A stretch of DNA of 64,000 nt from Tragulus kanchil (lineage: Eukaryota > Chordata > Mammalia > Artiodactyla > Tragulidae): positions 204,940,900-205,004,899 of the forward strand of contig JAIOJX010000026.1 of NCBI GenBank assembly GCA_022376925.1, in the 5' to 3' direction. Position 1 is the first letter of the stretch; each line of letters opens with the position of its first letter. Of the stretch, positions 47,034-58,038 are shown piece after piece. Below the pieces are notes generated by a model. The model was not told where the DNA came from. It made no database searches and worked only from the letters and a program-made list of their open reading frames with translations. The position numbers were made by a program, and so were the translations under genes.

Positions 47034-49203
47034 ATTGCCACCTACGTTCATAGGCATTTTTAAAAAATATTTTCAAAATGTATTTCTTCTGCCAACACAT
47101 AACCAATCTAAAAGCAAAATTCACTTCATGTTCATTGCAGTCACAGGAATACTAATTTACTTATATTTGTGTAGTTTGTCTTGCCATGACCTATGACCAT
47201 TTGTATCACTGTCTTATTTTTTTGAATAGAAGAAACTTCCCCCCATTTTGATTGTGATAAAGTTCAGTGGCTATCCTTGCATATCTTTCTCAGGCACTTC
47301 TCTTTGTCTCTCAGCTCACAACAGAAAAAAAAAATTTTTTTTTTCGTAAGCGCTTCACCTCTTCCAAGGCTTATATTTTCCAATGTACAGTACCTGGATT
47401 TGCATACAATACATTTCCATGTTTTGTGGCTGTATTTTTCCTAGGGAATCCTCATTTTCTAGGCTGTACTATCAATTTGTTACCTGGGGGTTGGATTATA
47501 ATTTAATTCTCCTTGAAGCCTTCAACTGGGTTTCCAGGAGAGACCTTGTTATTTGCCCTCCTTAGGAGAAAGCACAAAGGCTGCCTTCTCTCCCGAGAAG
47601 CCTGGGCACATGGACTGGGTGGCATGGAGGGAAGGAGACTCCCCAGGTGTGAGGCTTTCTCCCAGTCTGCTGCTGCTCTCTCAATGGCAGGGTTGTGTGG
47701 GGATTTTCCGCAGTAGCTCCAAAAGCACCTTATGGTGTTGGCTCCCTGGTATCATCATTTTGCTGTCACCAACTTGCCTTATGTGAAATCTTTCATCTGC
47801 CCACTCACTGGCAGCAGCTTCCAAGATCATTGGTGCGTCTCCAGCTTGTATCTTCCTGAAATAAACTGCTGCAATCAGAAGAGGACTGACCTCACGGGTC
47901 AGGCCAGCCTAGCTTCAAATCCCCACCTACCACAACCTAGCCATGGCACTTTGGATTTGCAGTAGAAGCCTCTGAGTCTCGGTTTTCTCATCTGTAAAAT
48001 GGGAACAATAACATTTACCTTATAGATTTGTTATAAATTGAAAGGACATATGTGAAATGACTCAAGTCAGAGTGACTGGTAACTAGTAGGTGCTAAATAA
48101 AAGGCAGATGCTACTGTTATTGCCACCTCGTTCATAGGCATTTTAAAAATATTTTCAAAATGTATTTCTTCTGCCAACACATAACCAATCTAAAAGCAAA
48201 ATTCACTTCATGTTCATTGCAGTCACAGGAATACTAATTTACTTATATTTGTGTAGTTTGTCTTGCCATGACCTATGACCATTTGTATCACTGTCTTATT
48301 TTTTTGAATAGAAGAAACTTCCCCCCATTTTGATTGTGATAAAGTTCAGTGGCTATCCTTGCATATCTTTCTCAGGCACTTCTCTTTGTCTCTCAGCTCA
48401 CAACAGAAAAAAAAAATTTTTTTTTTCGTAAGCGCTTCACCTCTTCCAAGGCTTATATTTTCCAATGTACAGTACCTGGATTTGCATACAATACATTTCC
48501 ATGTTTTGTGGCTGTATTTTTCCTAGGGAATCCTCATTTTCTAGGCTGTACTATCAATTTGTTACCTGGGGGTTGGATTATAATTTAATTCTCCTTGAAG
48601 CCTTCAACTGGGTTTCCAGGAGAGACCTTGTTATTTGCCCTCCTTAGGAGAAAGCACAAAGGCTGCCTTCTCTCCCGAGAAGCCTGGGCACATGGACTGG
48701 GTGGCATGGAGGGAAGGAGACTCCCAGGTGTGAGGCTTTCTCCCAGTCTGCTGCTGCTCTCTCAATGGCAGGGTTGTGTGGGGATTTTCCGCAGTAGCTC
48801 CAAAAGCACCTTATGGTGTTGGCTCCCTGGTATCATCATTTTGCTGTCACCAACTTGCCTTATGTGAAATCTTTCATCTGCCCACTCACTGGCAGCAGCT
48901 TCCAAGATCATTGGTGCGTCTCCAGCTTGTATCTTCCTGAAATAAACTGCTGCAATCAGAAGAGGACTGACCTCACGGGTCAGGCCAGCCTAGCTTCAAA
49001 TCCCCACCTACCACAACCTAGCCATGGCACTTTGGATTTGCAGTAGAAGCCTCTGAGTCTCGGTTTTCTCATCTGTAAAATGGGAACAATAACATTTACC
49101 TTATAGATTTGTTATAAATTGAAAGGACATATGTGAAATGACTCAAGTCAGAGTGACTGGTAACTAGTAGGTGCTAAATAAAAGGCAGATGCTACTGTTA
49201 TTG
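47034..49203 (+). repeat. Direct duplication 13 (47034-48118 / 48119-49203, offset about 1,082-1,085)
   Basis: The junction shares ATTG. The first 40 bp of copy 2 lack bases of copy 1, and a C run differs (47641 versus 48721). Each copy has a MIR relic at its right end. Confidence 0.94.
47905..48115 (+). repeat. MIR relic
   Basis: CAGCCTAGCTTCAAATCCCC, CTCGGTTTTCTCATCTGTAA and TAGTAGGTGCTAAATAAA span most of a sense MIR. A copy lies at about 48987-49197 in duplication 13. Confidence 0.75.
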
Positions 49204-49264
49204 TTCCTAGAGTGCAACCTGGTATTGGTTTCAGTACTCCCTTCATATATAAAAAAGCTATTAT

Positions 49265-49420
49265 TCTTTCTTAAAATTAATTTTGTTAGAGTGTGGTTGC
49301 TTTCCAATGCTCTGTTAGTTTCTGCTGCGCAGCAAAATGAATCATCTATACATATGTCACCTCTTGATTGGATTTCCTTCCCACTGAGGTCATCACAGAG
49401 CTGCTGTGCAGCAGAAACTA
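49265..49420 (-). mobile_element. L1 3' end fragment, antisense
   Basis: AATTTTGTTAGAGTGTGGTT and GCAAAATGAATCATCTATAC resemble the reverse complement of the L1 3' end, as at 20185-20640 but shorter. Confidence 0.6.
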
Positions 49421-49645
49421 GATAGGAGCCACTAGAATAAATGATGATTGGCTGTTTCCAAAGCAGCTACAGAAACTAGTGGCCTTTATTGAGGCATCGC
49501 AAGAGGGCACTAGAGAGCCTCGGGGCAGAGTACGTGACGATGGATGGTGCCTGTCTTAAAGGAGCTTCAAAAGAAAAAAAAAAACCTTAAAAATAAGGGT
49601 CTTTATGTATAAAACAGATAACTAATGAGAATGAACTATATAGCT

Positions 49646-49731
49646 CAAGGAATCCCATGACAGAGGAGCCTGGCAGACTACAGTTCATGGGGTCACAAAG
49701 AATCAGACACAACTGAACACACATGCACACA
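49646..49731 (+). mobile_element. Bov-A fragment
   Basis: CAAGGAATCCCATGACAGAG, then GAGCCTGGCAGACTACAGTT and AGAATCAGACACAACTGAAC: one partial Bov-A unit without the tRNA head. Confidence 0.8.
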
Positions 49732-50084
49732 TAAACAAAAAAGAGCAAATTTGATATGGAAACTACAATCGCATAGAAAATCCTAGGGTGACCTTTTAAC
49801 CATGCTTGAATAATAACTGTCATTTTCAAGCAAAATAGAAAACAGTTTCTGTCTTCAGGGCACAGAGTCCTCTCGAGATAAGTACAAACACAGCCATGTG
49901 CAAGGTCATTTTCTGTAAATGTGATGTTAAAAATGTACATGCGGTTTAGGTGTAGCGTGGCTCAGTATGCAACACGAAAGAAAATCTGGGTTTAAAAACT
50001 CGGACCCTTGGCTGCCCATTCAGTTCCCTACCTACTGCCTATTGCTTCTCTGCTTAGATTTTTCCTCTTAAAAATCGAATGAAT

Positions 50085-50506
50085 GGGGCTTCTCTGGTGG
50101 TCCAGTGGGTAAAGAATCCACCTTGCAGTGCAAGGGGCACCGATTTGATCCCTGGCCTGGGAAGATCCCACGTGCTGTGGAGCAGCTGGACCGATGTGTC
50201 CAATTACCGAACCGGAGCTCTGGCACGCCTGCGCCCAGAGCCGGGGCTCTGCGACAACAGTGGCCACCGCGATGGGAGGCCCACACGGGCCAAAGAACAA
50301 AGACAGATGAAAATAGAGAAATGAAAGACCAATAGAAGTGGCCCGCCCATCCCCCTCCCTCCCCACCCCACCCTCCAAAAGATAAAAAAAAAAAAAAAAG
50401 GGGGATGAAAATTTAAAAAAACCAATAAAAGAGGCCAAAACTTAAAAAAAAAAAAAAGACATAGAACGCACTTTGATCTAAGAATAAAGCATAAAATCTT
50501 TAAAAA
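50085..50506 (+). mobile_element. CHR-like SINE with long tail and 15-bp target-site duplication (member 7)
   Basis: Sense member: GGGGCTTCTCTGGTGGTCCA, body CTGGACCGATGTGTCCAATT, GAAATGAAAGACCAATAGAA, then the C-rich block CCCCCTCCCTCCCCACCCCA and several A runs to 50506. AAAAATCGAATGAAT / AAAAATTGAATGAAT flank it (50070-50084, 50507-50521). The extra tail after the C-rich block is longer than in other members. Confidence 0.88.
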
Positions 50507-50521
50507 AAAAATTGAATGAAT

Positions 50522-51426
50522 GAGAAACTATGTAGAAAACCAGAAAGAAAAGACTTATGAGAAAATAGCTAAACACTTCATCTTTCAATGCCTATCTGAA
50601 GCAAGGATTTTAAAATGAATTGTTTTCATTTGAGTAGTTAGGGCTAAAAGCACAAATATGAGTGAGCTGTAAGACAGCAGGCTCTTGGAAACATACCAAG
50701 GGCTTCTTTGTCAGATAAACAGAAGGGTCAAAGAACCCTGTGACCAGTGACTACACCTATAACCCAGCTAAACTGAGTACAGGGCTAGTCTTTGTCCTCT
50801 GGCCAGAAGGCTCTTTGGGATGTTAGGATGTGGTTAGCTCATTCTGGGCTCCTGGACAGTGTGCTGAAGGGAGCTTACGGAAGGGACAGTGGACCAAGCG
50901 TGGTCACTTGAATCATGCTTTTAGGATCAACTTCAACACTCATTCTATTATCTCCGATTTCCAGTTCCCTTCTAATTTGAGCAGTGTCTCAGGAGCATAT
51001 CTTTACATGACTCTTTCCTAAATTCTAATGGTAAAATTTTTATTAGAATTTGATTCTAATCACTAAAATAAAAATATCCTTTACTGAGCCTTTCTTTGGG
51101 CATAGCACTGTTCTCTGCACCATATAGATGATAGAAAGATATATAGGTAGATAGATGCATGATACATCGTCTATTATTAATAACTCCAGTGGGCTATCAA
51201 GGATAACATTTTGAGGTAGAAGAGAGGGAGACTGAAGGAGTTTATGCCTATGTGTTCTGTTTTCTCTGTGAGAGGGAGACAGAGAGAGAGAGACAAAGAG
51301 ATGGGGAGATAGAGGACCAGGGCAGAGTAAAGTCTGGAAGAGAGCAAGAAGGTAATGAAACAGCGAGTATACAGAATGTTAAGGGAAACAACAGTGAGTT
51401 AACAGAAGCAAACAGCAGCTTAGTAA
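50522..51426. other. Intron sequence, nothing recognised
   Basis: This is anonymous intron with a short GATA-like run near 51128-51158 and a GAGA-rich purine tract at 51271-51312. Confidence 0.5.
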
Positions 51427-51632
51427 AGCCCTTCCTAGGTGTCTCAGTGGTAAAAAATCTGCCTTCAGTGCAGGAGACTTGGGTTTGATTCCTGGGTTGA
51501 GACGATCTCCTGGAGAAGGAAATGGCAATCCACTCGAGTGTTCTTGCCTGGGCCATCCTATGGACAGAAGAACCTGGAGGGTTACGCGTGAGGTTGCCAG
51601 AGTCAAGTGCAACTTATCAACTAAGCAATCAT
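51427..51632 (+). mobile_element. Bov-tA SINE just upstream of exon 5
   Basis: CCCTTCCTAGGTGTCTCAGT, GGTTTGATTCCTGGGTTGAG, then diverged Bov-A unit. It ends about 245 bp before the exon 5 acceptor. Confidence 0.87.
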
Positions 51633-51877
51633 GACAACTATGATTCTTAGAGGAAAGAGCATTTTTGCTCTTGGCATTGTCCTTGCTATCATCATCAGCA
51701 GCATCATTGTCATCATCTCCAAAACAGATTATGCTTCAAACACATAACGGCTCCATCATTGATAAAACCATTCCTTTGAAAAGCCGATTATCACTTAACG
51801 CTAGTTGCATGCCTACCTCAGGGTGTGGTGGGGTGATTTTATTGATGGCATTCTCCCTCTCACCTGTGCTTGTTTAG

Positions 51878-52057
51878 GTTGAGCCCGTGATACAGCAAGG
51901 CCACGAGAGTCTCGTCCATCACATCCTGCTCTATCAGTGCAGTAGCAACTTCAGCGACAGCATCCTGGACCACGGCCACGAGTGCTACCACCCTAACATG
52001 CCCGAAGCCTTCCTCACCTGCGAGACCGTCATTTTCGCCTGGGCCATTGGTGGAGAG
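51878..52057 (+). CDS. MOXD1: MOXD1 putative exon 5 (60 codons), CuH His-His pair
   Basis: This 180-bp phase-0 exon lies between TGTTTAG and GTGGGG. It begins Val-Glu-Pro-Val-Ile and includes GHESLVHHILLYQC. The adjacent histidines at 51917-51922 align with the two His ligands of the CuH (CuA) copper site of PHM and DBH. It continues through HECYHPNMPEAFLTCETVIF and ends Ala-Ile-Gly-Gly-Glu. Its 3' part is repeated at 53057-53127, where a duplication junction cuts the exon. The GC content is higher than in the surrounding AT-rich intron. Confidence 0.96.
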
Positions 52058-52332
52058 GTGGGGCCGATGATGACTGAGATGTAACAAAGTTAATTGATCA
52101 TTTTCCCCCCCTACCATTCTAAGTAAAACTCTGTATGCTATTTTTGATATGAGGGTGGTTTATGTTTCTGTCCATAGGAAATCATTCTTTCCTTAAGCCA
52201 TTTAGTTGATCAACTGTAGATTCATACAGTTGCAGATTATTGAAATATCGTTGAGAATGGTTGGTTTTTGTGTGGAATAGAGCTCTGAGGGGCTATCACA
52301 GGACACTGTGTCATGGAATTTTGCTTGTTTAG

Positions 52333-52435
52333 GGTTTTTCCTATCCACCTCATGTTGGATTATCCCTTGGCACTCCGTTAGATCCACAATATGTGCTCCT
52401 AGAAGTCCATTATGACAATCCAACATATAAGGAAG
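52333..52435 (+). CDS. MOXD1: MOXD1 putative exon 6 (34 codons + 1 nt), third CuH ligand
   Basis: This 103-bp exon follows CTTGTTTAG and precedes GTGAGT. It reads GFSYPPHVGLSLGTPLDPQY and then LLEVHYDNPTYKE, leaving one base that combines with GC from exon 7 to make Gly. The His at 52408-52410 in the Val-His-Tyr motif corresponds to the third CuH ligand of PHM/DBH. A defective second copy is at 53403-53506. Confidence 0.96.
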
Positions 52436-52960
52436 GTGAGTGTATTCTTTATAAATTCTACCTATGATTTTTAAAAGTTTTGTAACTTTTCCCTTTATTT
52501 TAACAAAGTTTAACAGACTTCAAATAAAATACCATTTAATGTTATTAAAAAAAAACAACCTATGCATTTGCATCTAAATTAGGATACTTTTTAGAGTGAA
52601 AAGGGGCATTATGAACAATCACACTGAAACAAGAGCCGTTGACCAGCGCTGAACCAGGCAAATGGACACATGTAGTCACTAATCCTAAAAAGCCATTTGG
52701 CAATTACTTACCAGGAAGTAGAATAGTAGACTTTCCCCTTTAGGATGTAAATGAATCCAAAATACACGGTGCTTATGAAATATTTTCTTTCTAAAAGCAC
52801 ATAGGAAAAACTATTCATCACACTAGAAAATATTAAGCATTTTTTTGTATGCTAGGCAAACCATAAATATACTCAAAAAAAATTTATGAAGTGACACTGG
52901 TGTAATTTAATACTGAAATGAAGAGAGGCACATCTTTACACCTGAATTTACTATGTAATG

Positions 52961-53056
52961 AGATTACTTGGTGACTAGATGGTAAAGAATCTGCCTAAAA
53001 TAAAGGAGACCCAGGTTCTGTCCCTGGGTCTGGAAGATCCCCTGGAGAAGAGAATG
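52961..53056 (+). mobile_element. Truncated Bov-tA SINE at duplication junction
   Basis: This is the left part of the element complete at 54031-54255. It stops mid-unit at GAGAATG, where exon 5 sequence begins. It marks the artificial joint. Confidence 0.85.
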
Positions 53057-53127
53057 ACCACCCTAACATGCCCGAAGCCTTCCTCACCTGCGAGACCGTC
53101 ATTTTCGCCTGGGCCATTGGTGGAGAG
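53057..53127 (+). pseudogene. MOXD1: Truncated duplicate of MOXD1 exon 5
   Basis: This is the last 71 bp of exon 5 repeated 1,070 bp downstream, ending at the same GT donor. It starts mid-exon where a Bov-tA SINE is abruptly replaced by coding sequence, so it has no splice acceptor and cannot be used as an exon. The true SINE continuation is found at about 54127. I interpret it as a contig-overlap artefact. Confidence 0.85.
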
Positions 53128-53402
53128 GTGGGGCCGATGATGACTGAGATGTAACAAAGTTAATTGATCATTTTCCCCCCCTACCATTCTAAGTAAAACT
53201 CTGTATGCTATTTTTGATATGAGGGTGGTTTATGTTTCTGTCCATAGGAAATCATTCTTTCCTTAAGCCATTTAGTTGATCAACTGTAGATTCATACAGT
53301 TGCAGATTATTGAAATATCGTTGAGAATGGTTGGTTTTTGTGTGGAATAGAGCTCTGAGGGGCTATCACAGGACACTGTGTCATGGAATTTTGCTTGTTT
53401 CG

Positions 53403-53506
53403 GGTTTTTTCCTATCCACCTCATGTTGGATTATCCCTTGGCACTCCGTTAGATCCACAATATGTGCTCCTAGAAGTCCATTATGACAATCCAACATATA
53501 AGGAAG
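53403..53506 (+). pseudogene. MOXD1: Defective duplicate of MOXD1 exon 6 (acceptor lost, +1 frameshift)
   Basis: This copy of 52333-52435 carries two differences. The acceptor AG before the exon reads CG, and the T run after GGG has six bases rather than five, shifting the frame. Both changes are at or beside a homopolymer, typical of uncorrected long-read sequence. The first copy is the functional version. Confidence 0.85.
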
Positions 53507-54030
53507 GTGAGTGTATTCTTTATAAATTCTACCTATGATTTTTAAAAGTTTTGTAACTTTTCCCTTTATTTTAACAAAGTTTAACAGACTTCAAATAAAA
53601 TACCATTTAATGTTATTAAAAAAAAACAACCTATGCATTTGCATCTAAATTAGGATACTTTTTAGAGTGAAAAGGGGCATTATGAACAATCACACTGAAA
53701 CAAGAGCCGTTGACCAGCGCTGAACCAGGCAAATGGACACATGTAGTCACTAATCCTAAAAAGCCATTTGGCAATTACTTACCAGGAAGTAGAATAGTAG
53801 ACTTTCCCCTTTAGGATGTAAATGAATCCAAAATACACGGTGCTTATGAAATATTTTCTTTCTAAAAGCACATAGGAAAAACTATTCATCACACTAGAAA
53901 ATATTAAGCATTTTTTTGTATGCTAGGCAAACCATAAATATACTCAAAAAAAATTTATGAAGTGACACTGGTGTAATTTAATACTGAAATGAAGAGAGGC
54001 ACATCTTTACACCTGAATTTACTATGTAAT

Positions 54031-54255
54031 GAGATTACTTGGTGACTAGATGGTAAAGAATCTGCCTAAAATAAAGGAGACCCAGGTTCTGTCCCTGGGT
54101 CTGGAAGATCCCCTGGAGAAGAGAATGACAACCCACTCCAGTATTCTTGCTTGGAGAATTCCATGGAAAGAGGAGCCTGGTGGGGTTGCAAAGAGTCAGA
54201 CAAGTCAGTCCATGGGGTTGCAAAGAGTCAGACAAGACTGAGCCACTAACTCTTC
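54031..54255 (+). mobile_element. Bov-tA SINE with internal tandem repeat
   Basis: ACTTGGTGACTAGATGGTAA, GTCCCTGGGTCTGGAAGATC and the Bov-A unit. Within it GGGGTTGCAAAGAGTCAGAC occurs twice (54182 and 54215), an internal 33-bp duplication. The first half also appears at about 52961-53056, where the duplication junction cuts it. Confidence 0.88.
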
Positions 54256-55215
54256 ATTATGTAATATTCAAAAGCCCAAAACTTGAAGGATCCAATATGA
54301 AATTATCAACACAAGAAACTCAAAGTCCTGACTTTACACTCGTTTGTGCAATTTTTCAACAAATACTGAGCACCGACGATGTGCTGGGTCTGTGCTTAAT
54401 GATATAATGCTCCCACCCTCATGGAATGTTACAGTGTAGTGGAAAATAGAAACAATGAAATAATGACAACAATTAAACTATATATATGCTAATTGATCCA
54501 AACGATCAGTCCACTGCTGTAGAAAGGAGTCAAATAATTTCAAAGTGGAATGGATTTATAAAGTGTTTGGGGCCCACACTCTCCCTTCTGTGATAACTAC
54601 GTAACACAGAGTTATCTATGCGTTAGGATGCATCTAAAGCTGTGTCTTACTCATCTTTCCTCCCCATGGTGCCATTGTTATGTTGTTTAGACAATAGTTC
54701 TTAGTAATTGGTAATGATATGACTCAAATTATTAGAATACTTAATAATGTGATTATTATTATAAAGTCAATCATTAAATATGTTTTTCTCCATCAGCCCA
54801 TGGTTTCTAGACCAGTTTTCACATCTATGTAAATGTGACTGAACCTCATCTCAAAACACTATCAAATAAAACTTTTGTTGAATTATCATATATTCTAAGG
54901 AAAGACTTAAAATTTTTATCCTGTCTTCATGTTAGGTAATCGTGGAATATATCAACTAGACAACACAAATGTGTTTCGCATGGTACACAGTGTAAGCCAA
55001 AAATGGTTACAAAACACAGGGCGGCTCGTCTTTTAATACTTCTTTGTGACACTTTATTGCCTTTCTTTAATCTTTGCTAGTATTCCTTTCCCTTGTGAGA
55101 TTTTCAGGAAAATCAGTAAACCATTTCAACTGAAGATGGAAAGCGTTTCCTTTTTTAAGAATTCAAGCTCACTTTTGATTCTGTTTGCTTGTTTGTTTAA
55201 ATGCTCTTGTTCCAG

Positions 55216-55382
55216 GCTTAGTCGATAATTCTGGATTGAGATTATTCCATACAGCAGATGTAAGGAAATACGACGCTGGGGTGATTGAGGCTGGCCTGTG
55301 GGTAAGCCTCTTCCACACCATCCCTCCAGGCCTGCCCGACTTCCGGTCTGAGGGTCACTGCACCCTGGAATGCCTGGGAGAG
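55216..55382 (+). CDS. MOXD1: MOXD1 putative exon 7 (167 bp), first copy
   Basis: This exon lies between TGTTCCAG and GTATGC and takes up the split Gly codon from exon 6. It reads Leu-Val-Asp-Asn-Ser-Gly, then RKYDAGVIEAGLWVSLFHT, IPPGLPDF and EGHCTLECLGE. Arg-Lys-Tyr-Asp and the paired cysteines are conserved in the DBH/PHM core, the latter forming disulfides in the family. The preceding tract is pyrimidine-rich. A second, apparently identical copy lies at 56403-56569. Confidence 0.95.
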
Positions 55383-56402
55383 GTATGCTGCCTTCATCTG
55401 GTCTGTGAACTGCTCTTTCCACAGCGGCTCTTTGCTCGTAGAAGCTGTGTTTGGAAAATTCCAAGTTTGTTTGTTCCTAATCTTTTTCTCATTATCATGC
55501 TGTGGCATGATTATTTACAATTTTAGCAGGACGTTTATTGCTTTTTAAAATCTTGACGGTTACAGTAGAATTCTGGTGTCTTCCTTCCTTTCCCCTCCTG
55601 TGTTTGTTTCATATTTTTTTGGAGTATCCTTTCTTTCCTTCAATGACAAAAACAATTAAACTAATATATATGCTAATTGATCCAAACGATCAGTCCACTG
55701 CTGTAGAAAGGAGTCAAATAATTTCAAAGTGGAATGGATTTATAAAGTGTTTGGGGCCCACACTCTCCCTTCTGTGATAACTACGTAACACAGAGTTATC
55801 TATGCGTTAGGATGCATCTAAAGCTGTGTCTTACTCATCTTTCCTCCCCATGGTGCCATTGTTATGTTGTTTAGACAATAGTTCTTAGTAATTGGTAATG
55901 ATATGACTCAAATTATTAGAATACTTAATAATGTGATTATTATTATAAAGTCAATCATTAAATATGTTTTTCTCCATCAGCCCATGGTTTCTAGACCAGT
56001 TTTCACATCTATGTAAATGTGACTGAACCTCATCTCAAAACACTATCAAATAAAACTTTTGTTGAATTATCATATATTCTAAGGAAAGACTTAAAATTTT
56101 TATCCTGTCTTCATGTTAGGTAATCGTGGAATATATCAACTAGACAACACAAATGTGTTTCGCATGGTACACAGTGTAAGCCAAAAATGGTTACAAAACA
56201 CAGGGCGGCTCGTCTTTTAATACTTCTTTGTGACACTTTATTGCCTTTCTTTAATCTTTGCTAGTTTTCCCTTTTCCCCTTGTGAGATTTTCAGGAAAAT
56301 CAGTAAACCATTTCAACTGAAGATGGAAAGCGTTTCCTTTTTTAAGAATTCAAGCTCACTTTTGATTCTGTTTGCTTGTTTGTTTAAATGCTCTTGTTCC
56401 AG

Positions 56403-56569
56403 GCTTAGTCGATAATTCTGGATTGAGATTATTCCATACAGCAGATGTAAGGAAATACGACGCTGGGGTGATTGAGGCTGGCCTGTGGGTAAGCCTCTTC
56501 CACACCATCCCTCCAGGCCTGCCCGACTTCCGGTCTGAGGGTCACTGCACCCTGGAATGCCTGGGAGAG
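56403..56569 (+). CDS. MOXD1: MOXD1 exon 7, duplicate copy
   Basis: This copy of 55216-55382 is offset by 1,187 bp, with splice sites intact. Two exons 7 in tandem would shift the frame (167 bp is not a multiple of 3), so they cannot both be in the message. I interpret it as an assembly duplicate. Confidence 0.8.
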
Positions 56570-56802
56570 GTATGCTGCCTTCATCTGGTCTGTGAACTGC
56601 TCTTTCCACAGCGGCTCTTTGCTCGTAGAAGCTGTGTTTGGAAAATTCCAAGTTTGTTTGTTCCTAATCTTTTTCTCATTATCATGCTGTGGCATGATTA
56701 TTTACAATTTTAGCAGGACGTTTATTGCTTTTTAAAATCTTGACGGTTACAGTAGAATTCTGGTGTCTTCCTTCCTTTCCCCTCCTTTGTTTGTTTCATA
56801 TT

Positions 56803-57627
56803 GGACACTTCATTTCATCTTTTACAGTTTTGACCTCTGTGTAGTCGCCTTTTCCTTTGTCAACTTTATCTTTTATTCATACTTGTTTTTTCCATGAAGC
56901 ATTTTCATTCTTTCTCATTTTCTCTGATTTATAACTGATTACCCTTCTTTCACCAACGAGAAAAAATAACCAATAGAAAAATACATATTGGATAAGAGAA
57001 AATGACATGTAAGAATTTTATAATAACTGCTTCTATTTATAGTTCTTTTTTCTTGAATGAAAATATTTCAACATGGATCATATTCTTTATGAATTATAGG
57101 ATATCGTGGCTGTAGACAGTATGGCAGACTGGTGGAATGGAAAGGTTATGCTCTTCTGAGTTATCTAAGCCATTTAGACCATGAGTTAAATTTCCATGAC
57201 ATCCTTGTCTAGCTGTAGGACTATGAGCAATTCATTTAATTTCATTCTCCTAGTTTAGTTTCCTTATCTGGAAAAGGAGAAACAGGTTCTCCCTTAAGAG
57301 TTTCAGTCTGCAAGCTACCAAAATACTGGGTTCTTTTTGCCAGAAGATGTGACTGCTTCCTTACCTCCTAAAAGAAGAAAAAAATAATATTTTGAAGTGG
57401 TCCAGTTGGTTCTCAGCAAGCATGAATTCCTTTTCTTTAATTCCAGCCAATATTGCTTCACAAAGATAGGAATAAGTCAGGAAAAATCCAAATTCTAAAT
57501 GTCTGGCAGCTCATGTATTCACTTAAATGATGTTACTTTTCTTCTCAGATGTCCCTCCAAGTCTGTTTTAAGGTGAACTGTCTGCACTTGTTTGGGCTAA
57601 TCAGGTCTCTCCCCGTGTTCTCTGTAG
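56803..57627. other. Intron 7, nothing recognised
   Basis: This is AT-rich intron between exon 7 and exon 8. A weak MIR-like phrase lies at 57205-57290. No other feature. Confidence 0.5.
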
Positions 57628-57819
57628 GCTTTGGAAGCTGAGAAGCCAAGTGGCATCCACGTATTTGCTGTTCTGCTCCACGCTCACCTGGCGGGCAGAG
57701 GCATCAGGCTGCGTCATTTTCGCAAAGGAGAGGAAATGAGATTACTTGCTTATGATGATGATTTTGATTTCAATTTCCAGGAGTTTCAGTACCTAAAGGA
57801 AGAACAAACAATCTTACCA
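57628..57819 (+). CDS. MOXD1: MOXD1 putative exon 8 (64 codons), CuM His-X-His
   Basis: This 192-bp phase-0 exon follows CTCTGTAG and is followed by GTATGA. It reads ALEAEKPSGIHVFAVLLHAH and continues LAGRGIRLRHFRKGEEM. The histidines at 57679-57681 and 57685-57687 match the His-X-His pair that binds the catalytic CuM (CuB) copper in PHM/DBH. The acidic and aromatic stretch YDDDFDFNFQEF and LKEEQTILP close the exon. It is single copy here, which makes it a good anchor for checking the locus. Confidence 0.97.
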
Positions 57820-58007
57820 GTATGAATGTTTTTAATTATTTTTCATTGAATGTCATCAAAATCCTGAGACATATACCTGCTGAGAACTAGCCTGGTTTCT
57901 CTGGTGATATGAATCACTCTTCTATCCACATCCTCAAAGCCACCCACCATGGGGCTCTTGCACAACCCTCACGGAATGTGTTTGATCTGTTTTCCAAAAT
58001 TGAAGCG

Positions 58008-58038
<31 letters not shown>

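Larger units (their letters stand above)
51987..54127 (+). repeat. Direct duplication 14 across MOXD1 exons 5-6 (51987-53056 / 53057-54127)
   Basis: The offset is 1,070, then 1,071 after an inserted T. The junction joins the middle of a Bov-tA SINE to the middle of exon 5, sharing only GAC/A. The SINE is completed after copy 2. Confidence 0.95.
54462..56802 (+). repeat. Direct duplication 15 carrying MOXD1 exon 7 (54462-55641 / 55642-56802)
   Basis: The offset grows from 1,180 to 1,187 through small insertions in copy 2, near 55648-55665 and near 56266-56280. The end of copy 1 (about 55611-55641) does not match the continuation after copy 2 and looks like a poor-quality sequence end. Confidence 0.93.

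Noticed and set aside
55126..56651. 112-codon minus-strand ORF appearing twice
   Set aside because: It is the antisense shadow of MOXD1 exon 7, duplicated along with it.
58008..58035. SINE tail suggested by 28 T
   Set aside because: No tRNA-like or Bov-A sequence lies next to it, so it is recorded only as a homopolymer.
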